From positions 18,198,001 through 18,262,000 of the forward strand of contig NC_084665.1 in NCBI RefSeq assembly GCF_028389875.1: 64,000 bases of DNA, read 5' to 3'. Both the position numbers and the translations under genes were made by a program. Positions 22,561-34,881 of the stretch are shown here, in pieces (the stretch's first letter is position 1; every line of letters begins with the position of its first letter). Origin of the DNA: Rhea pennata (Eukaryota; Chordata; Aves; Rheiformes; Rheidae). Under the pieces are notes generated by a model. The model was not told the origin of the DNA and made no database searches. It worked only from the letters and a program-made list of their open reading frames with translations.

Positions 22561-25129
22561 GCAGTCAAGATGCACAGAGTAGTGTCATAGGTGGTTGTGA
22601 GCATTAGATAGAAATGTGGGGGCCAAATTCTTAAATTAATGTCTATGCGTATAACTTCCATTGAAATTGCCCCAATTGCCCCAAATGCCTATTTATTCTG
22701 ACGCTAGTGGGACATGGTGAGCAATGATGGATCCAGACAGGACATCAGCAATAGGAAGTTTAAACACCAGGCTGCTTGTTCTGAGTGCATCCACCACTGT
22801 AGCTAAAAGCTGAAGTCAGGATTGGCCATTCCAAGTGTTGAGATCTTCAGTGTGGGAAGGCAGATTTGATTTTTTTGTTGATGTTTTCTTTTTCTGTTTT
22901 TCCTGTCTCTTCCTGGAATTTTACTTTTTAGGAAACCTCTCTCTGGGTCCGTATTATGATCCTCAAATTGTCATAAGGTGGAATTACTGCACAACTTCAG
23001 TAAATCAGTTGACCTGTACTTTCTTGTGTGGTCTCATTTCTGTGTGTACTGTAATCATTCCAAGGAGGATTTACTTCCCTTTATGAGAAGATCCTCTTAC
23101 ACTGATTGATGCTTGGCTTGCCTGGTTTTTGATACTGTTGTTTAAAGATTATTTTTATTATAAATTTAAAAATAGCTATTTAATGTAAAGGGGACTCAAT
23201 TGAAAATATCCTGTCGTAGTTTGTATTAAAATACGGGGTAGTTTGTATTAAAATATGGGGTTGCAAACTTTAATCTACTGTTACTTTACTCTAAATAAGG
23301 CATTGTTACTGCTGGGAATATTGACACAGCCTCAAGTGAGTTCATTAAAAAAAAAAAAAAAAAGTCAATGCTTGTTGCCAATAGAAGACACAGGTCTAAC
23401 TCAGTCTTACTGTTATTTAATCACTCTGACTTTTTCTCCACATCTTAGAAGCAATTTCTTCCTACTTCAAGAGTCAGATTCTTAGAAACCGGCAACTTCT
23501 GTGATTTTTTTTCTTGTGAAAAAGTGTCTATTTCTTGAGTGTCTGTTACTCAAATAAGCTCTGTTTTCTTTGACAACTTGTCAATGTCAGTGTTTCAAAA
23601 TGTAACATAACACAAGGTTTTGTGAACAATACGATGTCATCAAGAGATGCAGAACTTCTTGTCTGAAGTACTTTTTAGATAAGGCTTTGAATTTATGTAT
23701 TTTTTAAGGTAGTGCTTTTTTCCAGTAGACTTGTTAAAGCTAATCTACTTTGATATTTAACAAGGACATCATGCAAGTGATTTAAACAAATTTTTAAAAA
23801 TAAGTATGTGTTTGTATAAATTTGGTGTGTCTCTGACTAAGTAAGTAATTTCTGCTCTTTGTTTAGTTTTCTGTCGTCATTTCTCCTGCTTGCAGTGTTT
23901 AGATATAAAAGCTAGAGCTGGAGAGTTAATTATTACTAGAGGGCATTTCCTTTGGAAATATAAATCAGTAAAATCAGTAGAAGTGTCTGCTGTTTTTAAA
24001 GGTTTATGTGAGGATAGTTTCTTTTTTTTTATTTTTTTTTTTTTATGGAAGAAGTTCTGGGGCCAATCAGTCACTTGCAATCATGATTTATTTTATTGGA
24101 TTGCATTGTATGAAGAGAATATGAAATACTTATATGTACTAGAAAAAATCCTGCTTGACTTAGCAGGGTTGTAGATATTGTTAGAAACAATTTATTTCTA
24201 TGAAAGTGGAGTTGATATGCAAAGGAAACTGGGGGGATCCTGCAGAGCTTGAAGGGTCACTGCTGGAGCTGGTGGTTTTCTGCAGATTCATGTTTGCCAA
24301 AGATTGGCCTCTCGCAGAGTAATTCTACATAACTTTTGAAGAATGTAATTTAAAAGATAACTGAGCAATGGATTCTGTCAGAGAAACAATGTATTGTCTT
24401 GGTGAGTGATAGAATTATATCGTATATATACTGGAGTGGTTTCAATTGTGTAAAAGTTTATATGTATTTACTACAAATATATGTGTGTGTGTGTACATAC
24501 ACACAAACACAGGACTTTTGAAATGATATTGAGTGATTTCTTATTGCATTGGACACTTGCACTTGTGCATGAAAGTGAAGTTTTGTTTGTGATCTTAATA
24601 CCATGCAGCAGATGGCCCAAAATGTGAAAATGGAAAGGCTGGGATTTATCCTCCCTAGAAAAGGAGCAAGAGAGAGAAAAGGGTGAAGACAGTAGCCTAG
24701 TGGCTACTATGTGAGAAACTGGCCCAGTGACCTGCACCTTGAGTGTCTGTGTGTAGTAAAGCATTTGTCTGTCCAAGCTGTTCATTCATTGATTTTTTGC
24801 TTTGTTACACTCTTTGCTCAACTGGAGTCTCCTTGAGCCTAGAGAAGCTCTGAGTACTGCTACTGATACGCGTTCCCCAAAAAGTACCTCTGTTAGGTAG
24901 GCTAGAATTACACCCATCTTGATACAGATGTCACTCAACAGCTTCAAGTCCTGTAGAAAGTGCCATGTATTGGCATTTCTGTAGATGACCCCCATCATGC
25001 CCACTCCTCATCTCCAGTTTAAAACAAGTGTGTCTTTGTATCTACTTTCAAATCTGGCTTGGGCATACATCAGTCCCTTACATGTAAGATTGAGGCTATG
25101 TTCGGGAGCAAAAATGTAGTAGTAACCCT
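22561..25129. other. PSEN2 downstream intergenic DNA
   Basis: No gene is recognised. The stretch contains a 22-bp tandem duplication (23216-23259), an A17 run near 23347-23363, T runs near 24020-24045, and a short GT/CA tract at about 24480-24510. Extended PSEN2 3'UTR cannot be excluded in the first kilobase. Confidence 0.5.
23216..23259. repeat. 22-bp tandem duplication
   Basis: Two adjacent 22-bp copies differ at one base (ATACGGG versus ATATGGG). Each contains ATTAAA. Confidence 0.9.
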
Positions 25130-25333
25130 GCCTAGTGAATATCCAAGCTTTTCAGTGCTGGAAGAAATGCAGTCTTCTTGCAGTATTTAGTTCCTCTGTC
25201 AGAAGCATGTGTAATTCAATCAGCTTGGTGTTGTCACCTTCCGACCCCACAGCAGTTCATGCAGGAGGAGCGCAATTAGGTGCAAGAGGACATCTTTCTT
25301 TTTCCAGCACTAGTAGTGCCCACTCTCACAAAC

Positions 25334-26130
25334 ATGGTTATAACTCACTGCAAAGCATATTTGCCTGTAGCTGTTGGAATTGCTGCATCAGCTGTGTCAG
25401 AAGCTTCAACCCAGACCCTCTTACAGCAGATGCTGCCCTACAGGTCTCAGGCTGCAGGGAATGCTTGGAGCCTCTCCAGAAGGCCTGGACTGATGGTCCG
25501 CCCTGCTGCAAGAGGTGTGCTGTTGTTGAGGATTTGTGTCATCAAGTCAAGGAGTTGCAGGATGAAGTCAGTAGACTGCGAAACATCTGAGAAAGTGAGC
25601 AGGAGATAGACAGGGCATTCTTAGAGACTGTACTGCTCCAGGAGCCCCAATCCCCTGCAGCAGGGGAGTTGTTGGAAGCTCTGTGCAGAGTGAAATAGTG
25701 CAGCATAGCACTGTAGAAGAAGGCTGAAAACTAGTTGCTTCTTGAAGAAGAAGAAGAAAGGCCCTTAATCCTCCTGTAGACTTGGAGTTACAGTTGAAGA
25801 ACAGGTTTAGCACACTCCAGGATGAGGAGGACCTGGACCTGGCCTCAAGGGAAGCAGCTGGGCTGTCTGACCCTGTGCCTTGCATGACCACTCAAAAGAG
25901 GCAACGAGTGGTTGTAGTAGGTGACTCCATGCTGCAGGGGATGGAGGCACCTATCTGCTGACCTGACCCCTCCTCTAGAGAGGTTTGCTGCCTGCCGGGG
26001 GCAAGGATAGAAGATGTGACTGAAAGGCTGCCAAGGCTTGTCCGCTCATCAGAGTACTACCCTCTGGTGCTCTTTCATGAGGGTGCTAATGATACAGAGA
26101 GCAAACTGGAAACAATCAAACAGGATTGAG
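25334..26130 (+). pseudogene. CR1 ORF1 remnant (zinc-knuckle-like region and SGNH esterase)
   Basis: ORF1 of CR1 encodes a nucleic-acid-binding protein with a C-terminal esterase. It probably begins at ATG 25334 (MVITHCKAYLPVAVG). A frameshift near 25410-25420 is followed by the recognisable CRECLEPLQKAWTDGPPCCK cysteine region and then a coiled-coil-like VKELQDEVSRLRN. The frame stops at 25588-25590. Further on, the esterase block I GDS motif is at 25920-25928, and an in-frame TGA at 25959-25961 looks like a decayed CGA arginine codon. The later block LFHEGAND is also readable. Several frames are needed, so it is not functional. Confidence 0.85.
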
Positions 26131-26449
26131 TGTGGTGGTCAAGGGTCTGGGAGCCCGGGTGGTCTTCTCATCAGTCCTGCCAATTAGGGGGAGGCATGGG
26201 AGGAGGAGTAGGAAGATTTTCCAAATTAGCAACTGGCTGCGCCACTGGTGTGGGCAACAGGGTTTTGGATACTATGATCATGGAACACTGAAGATTAGCA
26301 GCTGGGTGGGGGAGAGATGGGATTCACCTCCCCAAGCAGGGCATGTGTGTCTTTGCCAACAGATTGGCTGGCCTGGTAAAGAGGGCTTTAAACTAGGTAG
26401 GAAGGGGGAAGGGGGGTATCATAGAGAGAGGGTAGTCAATAAAACACAA

Positions 26450-29030
26450 CTTGTTTTGGGGGACCTCCAATGAGTGCATGCAGCTGGGGATGTGTTTGGG
26501 ACATGGCTATGGAGGACCCCCATACGCCCTTCCTCAGAAACCTGCAGGCATGACCACCTCTCTGAAATGCCTGTACACCAGTGCACACAGCGTGGGAAAC
26601 AAACAGGAGGAGCTGGAGATCTGTGTGCAATCGCAGGGCCATGATCTTGTTGCAATCACGGGGGCATGGTGGGATAACTCACATGACTGGAATGCTGCCA
26701 CGGATGGCTATGTGCTTTTTAGGAGAGACAGGCCAGGGAGGCGAGGTGGTGGAATTGCTCTTTATGTGAGAGAGCAACTGGAATACATTGAGCTCTGCCT
26801 AGGCAGGGAGGAGGAGGAGGCAGTTGAGAGCTTATGGGTAAAGATCAAAGGGCAGGCTAACATGGGGGACACTGTTGTGGGTGTCTACTACAGGCCACCT
26901 GACCAGGAAGAGAAAGTTGATGAGGCCTTCTAGAGACAGCTGGAAGTAGCCTCAAGATCACAGGCCCTGGTTCTCATGGGGGACTTCAGCCACCCTGACA
27001 TCTGCTAGAGGGACTACACAGCAAGGCACAAACAGTCCAGGGAGGCTCCTGCAATGCATCGATGATAATGTTTTGTCACAAGAGTGGTGGCGGAGCCTAC
27101 AAGGAAGGGTGTCCTGCTGGACCATGTCCTAACCAACAGAGAGGGGCTGGTTGGAGATGTGAATGTTGGGGGCAGCCTTGGCTGCAGTGACCATGAGATG
27201 GTGGAGTTCAGGATCCTGCAGAAAAGAAGGCAACGAGCAGGATTGCAACCCTGGCCTTCAGGAGAGCGGACTTTGGGCTCTTCAGAGACCTACTTGGAGG
27301 ACTCTCATGGGTTAAGGCCCTAGAAGGAAGGAGGGTCCAGGAGAGCTGGCTAGTATTCAAGCATCACTTCCTCCAAGCTCAAGAGGTGTGCATCCCTATG
27401 AGTAAGAAGTGCAGCAAAGGGGGCAGGAGACGTTCATGAGTGAGCAAGGAGCTCCTGGCCAAATTCAGACAGAAGAAGAAAGTCCACAGAATGTGGAAGA
27501 GGGGACAGGCTACTTGGGAGAATTATAGGAATGTAGTTAGAGTACGTAGAGATGGGATGAGGAAGGCTAAGGCCCAGTTAGAATTGAGTCTGGCAAGGGA
27601 TGTCAAGGACAACAGGAAGGGTTTCTCTAAATATATCAGTAGAAAGAGGAGGACTAGGGAAAATGTGGGCCCGCCACTGAATGGGGTGGGGGCTCTGATG
27701 ACAAAGGTTGAAGAGAAGGCAGAATTACTGAATGCCTTGTTTGCTTCAGTCTTCACTGCTAAGGGCAGCCCTCAGGAATCCTGGAGCCTGGATGTGAGGG
27801 AGAAAGTCTGGAGAAGGGAAGACTTTCCTGTGGTTGAGCAGGATAGGATTAGAGACCTTCTGGGCAGGCTAGACATCTACAGATCCATGGGCCCAGATGG
27901 GATGCACCCATCCTGAGGGAGCTGGCGGATGTTGTTGCCAGGCTGCTCTGCAACATCTTTGAAAAGTCATGGAGAACTGGGGAGGTGCCTGAGGACTGGA
28001 AGAAAGACAATGTCACTCCAGTCTTCAAAAAGGGCAAGGAGGACCCAGGCAACTATAGGCTGGTCAGCTTCACCTGCATGCCTGGAAAGGTGATGGAACA
28101 GCTCCTTCTGGATGACATCTCCAGGCATATGGAGGAAAAGAAGGTGATCAGGAGTAGTCAGCATGGATTCACCAAGGGGAAATCCTGCTTAACCAATCTG
28201 ATAGCCTTCTCTGATGGAATGACTGGCTGCGTAGATGAGGGGAGAGCAGTGGACATTGTGTACCTTGACTTCAGCCAGGCTTTTGACACTGTCTCCCATA
28301 ACATCCTCCTAGAGAAGCTCAGGAAGCGTGGGTTAGACGAGCAGAAAGTGAGGTAGATTGAGAACTGGCTGAAAGGCAGAGCTCAGAGGGTCGTCATCAG
28401 TGGTGCAGAATCTAGTTGGAGGCCTGTAGCTAGTGGTGTCCCCCAGGGCTCAGTACTGGGTCCCATCCTGTTCAACTTCTTCATCAATGACCTGGATGAA
28501 GGGACAGAGTGCCTCCTCAGCATGTTTGCTGATGATACCAAGCTGGGAGGAGTGGCTGATACACCTAAGGGCTGTTTGTCATTCAGAGAGACCTGGCCAG
28601 GCTGGAGAGTTGAGCAGAGTGGAACCTCCTGAGGTTCAGCAAGGACAAGTGCAGAGTCCTGCACCTAGGGAGAAATAACCCTAGGCACCAGTACAAGCTG
28701 GGGGCTGACCTTCTGGAGAGCAGCTCTGCAGAGAAGGACGTGGGAGTGCTGGTGGATGACAAGTTGACCATGAGCCAGCAATGTGCCCTTGTGGCCAAGA
28801 AGGCCAATGGTATCCTGGGCTGCATTGGGAAGAGTGTTGCCAGCAGGTCAAGGGAGGTTATACTGCCCCGCTACTCAGCCCTGGGGAGGCCTCATCTCGA
28901 GTACTGTGTCCAGCTGTGGGCTCCCCAGTACAAGAGAGACATGGAGCCACTGGAGAGAGTCCAGTGTAGGGCTACGAGGATGATCAGAGGGCTGGAGCAC
29001 CTGCCCTATGAGGAACAGCTGTGAGAGCAG
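26450..29030 (+). pseudogene. CR1 ORF2 remnant (AP endonuclease and reverse transcriptase)
   Basis: The N-terminal part (26451-27008) matches the exonuclease-endonuclease-phosphatase fold: SVGNKQEELE, DLVAITGAWWD, GGGIALYVRE, VGVYYRPPDQ and LVLMGDFSHPD, then CSDHEMVEF at about 27180-27210. The reverse transcriptase follows: VTPVFKKGKEDPGNYR, the motif A segment YLDFSQAFDTVSH (Asp codon 28267-28269), [14 protein letters not shown], and the catalytic FADD at 28525-28536. Damage includes TAG at 26931-26933, 27006-27008 and 28354-28356, plus frameshifts near 27245 and 27910 and after the FADD box. Two endonuclease catalytic positions also look substituted. Confidence 0.92.
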
Positions 29031-32000
29031 GGCCTCTTCATCCTGGGGAAGAGAAGACTGAGGGGGGATCTTAAAGTGTATAAGTACCTGAAGGGAGGGT
29101 GTCAAGGGGATGGGGACAAACTCTTTTCAGTTGTCCCATGTGACAGGACAAGAGGAAATAGGCAAAAACTGAACCACAGGAGGTTCTGCCTGACCATGAG
29201 GGGGAATTTCTTCCCTGTGGGAGTGACAGAGCACTGGCACAGGTTGCCCAGAGAGGTTGTGGAGTCTCCTTCTCCAGAGATATTCAAAGCTCGCCTGGAT
29301 GCAACCCTGTCTAACATGCTGTAGGTGACCCTGCTTGAGTAGGGGGGTTGGACTAGATGATCTCCAGAGGTCCCTTCCAACTTTACTTATTCTATGATTC
29401 TATGAGTTGCTGGTTGTGTCTACTGCTGTTTTTCCTGCTGCCACTTCATTGTTGCTTTCTGTTGTTTGTTTGGGTTGTTTTGTTTGAGGTATCTACTGTG
29501 CATCAAAGACTGGAGATGCATTCTGCCCACAGATATGGCACAAGAAACAGCAAAATCATAAAGAAAGTGTAAGAAATAAGTCTGTTTGTAGGATCATACA
29601 GTGCTTCTATAGCAGCATTCATTGGACACCTAAGGTCTCATTCATAATACCTAACTTCAGGCTCTTAAAAGAAATACCTTGGTGAGGAGGCAGTCTATTT
29701 TAGAATTACCATCTCCCTCTGATTCACAGAGATAAAAGAATACATTTACAACATGATGTGTCTCACCAACAGCTTTATAAACGCTTACTGTTGAAGATGG
29801 GCCAATGAGAGAAGTGGATACAGCAAAGTCACAACACATTCCTGTGAAAGTCAGAAAAAGAGCAGTGATTTGGTCTCCCAGCTCCCTCTTTGCACCAGTA
29901 GCTAATGACACCTTCTCCACTGGGCCATCAGACAAAGTCAGTTGGATCATCTCTCCAAGTTACCGGCACTTACTGACAGGACCCTAGTGATGACTAGCTC
30001 AAGGGCATCTGCCCTTGTAAAACAAAGCATTGGAGGTCTGCCTACGCACCCCCAAAACAGTAAATTTCTCCGCTTTGTTCTTGCCTTTCTAGTGCTTTCA
30101 GTTAATCACACAGTTTTTTGGACTTCTTTCTAATTTAAACGGTCTTTTTTTGAGGGGGGGGAAGGTTGGGTTTGTTTGTTTGTTTTATAAATCAAAGTAC
30201 AGTTATTTTTCCTTTAGTACCTGATCTCCCTGTTTCTGCATTAGAGATGCTCTATGGCAGCCACGGGAGGGCAGTAAATCTGTATGGAGAAGAACCAGCC
30301 ATTTTAAAGCCCTCTGCTGTGGGACTCCCTGTTGTTCACTGAGGCTTTTTCCCTCTCTCATGGCAGAGAAGAAGCAGGCACCCCACCCCCTAAAATAACT
30401 GCAGTTTTGGTATAGCAGGGGAGAGGCCTTGAGTCAGCTTAAGCTCATATGGCACCAGAATCCATTTAAAACCAGCTGGTTTTAGTGTGATGCCATGATC
30501 AGCCCTGCGGCTGCAGACAAGATACTGTTATTACACTGCATTCACTGCATACTCTAGATTTTGTTTGGGTCCTTTTCTTTTTTTTTTCTTTTTCCCTTAC
30601 AGCACCCAGCTGTAGTTAGAGGGTTTGAGTAAACCCAAGTGTTTTCTTCTAAGCATCATCAAGAAGCAAAAGAATAACTATACTTATTGCTTTGTCATGC
30701 CTGTCACTTGCAGTCTCCTCTTCCTTCACAGCAGGACCTGGTCATCTGAGTAAAGAGTACCCTGTTCTTATTCCAGCTCTTTGCACTGGGGGATTTGGCT
30801 ATCTCATGTTTCTTGTGTCTTGTTGAAGAAGAGGAGTTATTCCAGTTAACTGAAATTGAGTATACTTTATAAAAAGGCAGTCTGGACAGATGGGATACCT
30901 TTATCAGATTTTCCTCTACCCAGGAGCTGTTCCCATCTGACAAGTTGGAAATGGAGAAAGACTGTGTAAATGTTGGGCTTAAGTTTGCTTATAGAGGAAA
31001 GATCTGCTCAGATCAGAGCACTGAACATGAACACACAAGTCACCCTCCTTCCTTTTACATCTTGCTTTTGCACAGGTTTGCCTTCTTCTGTCTTTTCTTG
31101 ATCTTTAAATTCAAGATGTTTGCCCTGGGCACTCAAATAGTTAACTGAATGTGAACGTGTCCCCTTCATGACACACATTTTGACAGGTGCCCAAGAGCAC
31201 ATTTTGAGAGGTGTCAGTGCTCAGCACTATTTATGACTCAGTATTAAAAAGATATAAATAAATAGAGGCTTTGAAGAGGAACTAGCTAAACTCCTTGATA
31301 TAGAAACCTGAGACAGGTATGGGGCAAAGTAGTTGGAGTGGAAGTTTCCCAAAACTGAGAACTGTTTGAGTCCTATTAAATGCAACTTGAACTAAGTGGC
31401 AGTTCCTAAGGCCAACTCATGATTAGGTCTACACAAAAATAGATGTGAAGTCCTCCACCCTGGCACTCTCTTACTGTCTTACAAGGCCTGAAGAAGGAGA
31501 AGGGGGCAGAGCAAGAAAAGTATTAGGCATATTTTCTCCTATATCATTGGTTTTTATGACTTTTACGAAGGCCTTGCTCACCTCAATATAAAATGGGAGT
31601 AACTCCTCATCTAACTTGCATTTAAGTGGAGTAAGAACAATGTAAAACCAGCCAGAGAGATAAGAGTTCCAAACTGATCCAACTTAATTTATAATTTATG
31701 CAGTATAATTCTTTCAGCCACTATAAAGTTAAATATAAGCAGATGCAATTCTCCCTGACTTTGTAGAACTGCTTATGAAAGAATCTGAATCTTCTTGTGA
31801 AATTGGTGTAAAGCAGGCAAGATCACTGGGGCTGAAGGGAGGTATTCAGGATTATTTTTAAAGCTACCTTGCCACAGCTTTGATGTACCAATAAATAGTA
31901 GTAATAAAATGCTGGTAGTGTCAACATCATTATTCCAACAGGAACTCCTTAACTCTTTTGTGGTTTTGGGAAACACATATCCTCTCTGCAAGTCCATGCT

Positions 32001-34197
32001 AAATACAGCTTTTGTGATATTCCTGGAAGTTCAAATATGAGCTATTTTTATTCTCTAAACAATGTGTTAATAGTCTTCCAGCAGTGCTATGCAAGGGTTT
32101 CAAGAGGCATAAACACTGTTTGATTTTCTTTATTAATAGGGGGGGGGAAATGTGATTTCTGCCCTTATGTGATTTTAATTGGCAAACTGAGAATTGAAAT
32201 GGCAAATACACTTAGTGATTTCAGAGAACTCATCATGCTGCCAGATCAAACTCTGGGTCATGCAGAAAACTAATGAGAAATAGGAATCTAACATGCATTT
32301 GGTTATGAGTTAGATTTACAAAAGAGGAGTGGGCTAGTGGCTTCTCTATCCAGCGTTGTTACGGCAGTGCAGTTACAGCTTTCAAGACGTAATCAAGATA
32401 GGAAAATCAGGGCTAGTCAGGGACATAAAGCAATACCAGAGGCATCTATTCTGTAAAGAGTTTGGTCACCTTCCTTGCTGCCATTGTGTTTGTGTGGTTT
32501 TCAGGGCCATCGTGAAATAAGAGTGCTGCTGCAGTGGATGAACAGGGAGAACATCCATCTTCTAAGAAAGGGACTGTGTTTACTCTGCTTTGAAAGCAGG
32601 CTGATAAAATGAAGCGACAGTTGCCAAACTGTATGGAGTGGACGGTACATTAATCATATAGTCACTGTCTAGGCTGCATAGTTAGATATTGTACCTAGTG
32701 GGATCGCAGAAGAAAATGGACATCTTTGTGCTCCCACCCTGGGCCCCTGCAGGCTAGAAATCTTGGAAGCACTGGGGAGCCAGTAAGAGAATGAACCTGC
32801 ACTGCTGGTTCCTCACACAGCTGTGCCTGAAGGCAAGCTCTTCTCCCTGTGCACAGCTACAGAGCATGTTGAAATGATTCTGCTGTGCTTCCACAGAGGC
32901 TTTCCAAGCACACCTTTAGCAGTCAGGCTTTCTAAGAGCACAACATAGCAGAAGAATGCCATTAACCTTATTTTAGAGATAAGAGTTGGATAGTTTGCTT
33001 AGGGTCAAATGAAGGGCTTAACCTGGATGTCTGGATCATATCTTGATCAGTCATTCCTTTCAAAGGTTTCTGTTTCATGCTGGAGTCTCTCTCTTGGCTG
33101 ATGCATCGGAGTTCAGCTAGGACGTTCTGCCGCCGATCCATCTTTGCCTCCAGCTATGTAGACACAAATGTATATACTAGAAGCCAGATTATGTAGTTCT
33201 TCTCAAACGATCTCAAGAATTGCATCAATAGCCACAGCGTAGCAGAGAAAGGATCAGTCAGGGTCCAAAGGTTGCAAAAATTCTGCTTTCTCTATAGACT
33301 GACTGCTAAAAGTATATTGTTGGGACCATCTATGAATTACCCTCAGGTGAGTGGCCAGAGCCTTGAGTGCATCTGTTTGCCACACAGGCACTCAGAAAAA
33401 AACAGTTACTTGTCCTGCCTCCCTTCCATACCTCGCACTGTGAACAGCAAGGCGAGACATGGGAAAGCCAGCTCTCAGGCCTCTGGAAGAAAATATATTT
33501 TATTGTGAATGATTCCAGGCTGGGGCAACATAGCTCACTGCTCTCCAGCTGTGTGACATGAGGCAATACTACACCAAAAGCTGAGAGTGAGAGCTCAGAT
33601 CAGTAGCATGCTTCACCATTAGCCAGCAAAGCAAATTACAATGACTAATGCTAATGTGCAGGCTAAGTTCTCCAAAGCCTTGCAAAATCCTGAGAAATTG
33701 CTCTGTTTCTCATGCATTCTGTGGCTCCAGTCTGCCTTTGTTTAGAACCAACCCTGTGCAAACTGTTCTAGATAACCCTTCTGTCCTTTATAAAAGGCTC
33801 TTTGCAGTGGCTAACTCTGGGCAAATGACTTGCTTCTGTTTGCCTAGTTTCAAGAATTTACCATATTTACCTAGGGGATGTATGCCTTCATTAGTTATCA
33901 TCTGTAAAACAAATCCTGTCTGGAAGCTGCAAAGAACTGAATCTTTCCACTAGGCCTCTGCAGGATCGATTGAGCTACATGTAATCAATCAGGTGATGAG
34001 AGAAGAGGGCAAAGCACTCACCAAACTGTGCAAGCAAATGTAATTTACAATGAGCAGAAACAACTGATCTGTCTAGCCCAGAGATAAAGAAGAATTACAA
34101 ACTAAATAATGTTTAACTGAGTCCCACAGATCCTGGGAGAAGCAAAAATACTGTATTTTTGAAGCACACAGCAGCTCATCAGACTGTTACTCCCTTT

Positions 34198-34881
34198 CTA
34201 ACTTTGCTTGATATTCGTAACAAGCACTAGTTGTGCAACAGTTTGAACATACAAGCTGTATTCCAAATGTTGTACTGCATCAATTGCTAAGATGGCAGGG
34301 CAAGGTGCCTGTCCTTGCCCTATATCATCACACAAGCTATCCAAAGACAAGGACTGATATCGCTTTCTTCCATTTAGCACTTTTTTTCTGCAGCCTCTCC
34401 ACCTGACACTGTCCTTCTCAACATACTCCCCCCTCCACCATGGGCTTGTCTCCAACTTTCCAAAGCACCTAGTTCCCACTCTGCAGCCTTCTGGCCAAGT
34501 TTGGGGTGTGTGGGGGGGGAAACAGTAGACAGCATGAACTGCAGAAGAGTCTGGTGTGGTGGTGAAGCATGTTACGCTGCAGACTTTCTTCTGGTGATCC
34601 ACTGTCAGTGATGAATATGCTTGTAGCCTGAGCTTGTTGTGGCTTGTTACAACTCCACCTAGAGTATAACACCTAGTTCTGTTCTCTTTCATAATCTGAA
34701 GGAAAAAAAAAATCCATTCACCTACAGATATAAATTTATAGTTTGAGAGAACATATTTGCAACGCTGTCTCTCAGTGGGAGAGAACAAAATGTTATCTGG
34801 CCTGTTGAGAATGTGGTGTGTAGGTTGGAAGGCAGGGCTGAACCCTGGTGAAAGATAACGAGGCTGTGATCTCCCTCTCAT
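34198..34881 (-). other. Unrecognised 227-codon open frame, intergenic
   Basis: This is the longest open frame in the non-promoter DNA of the window. It runs uninterrupted from ATG to stop on the minus strand in ordinary-GC DNA. I recognise no domain. A good splice acceptor (T-rich tract then CCTTCAG) lies inside it on the minus strand, with the first exon base at 34695, so any real product would probably start there: IMKENRTRCYTLGG and onward. It could equally be chance or an old repeat. No function is proposed. Confidence 0.2.

Larger units (their letters stand above)
25130..29405 (+). mobile_element. Near full-length CR1 LINE, degenerate
   Basis: CR1 is the dominant non-LTR retrotransposon of birds and reptiles. 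The 3' end carries the diagnostic CR1 signature: GGTTGGACTAGATGATCTCC, the AGGTCCCTTCCAAC block and a terminal ATTCTATG-type repeat (29386-29405). Remains of ORF1 (about 25334-26130) and ORF2 (about 26450-29030) are in order. The element is about 4.3 kb, near the full family length. The 5' boundary is uncertain because I see no clear edge or target-site duplication. Several stops and frameshifts show it is dead. It lies in the intergenic space between PSEN2 and COQ8A, in the same orientation as both. Confidence 0.93.

Noticed and set aside
29657..29950. 97-codon minus-strand open frame after the CR1
   Set aside because: No recognised domain, no splice context, and a length expected by chance in this much sequence.
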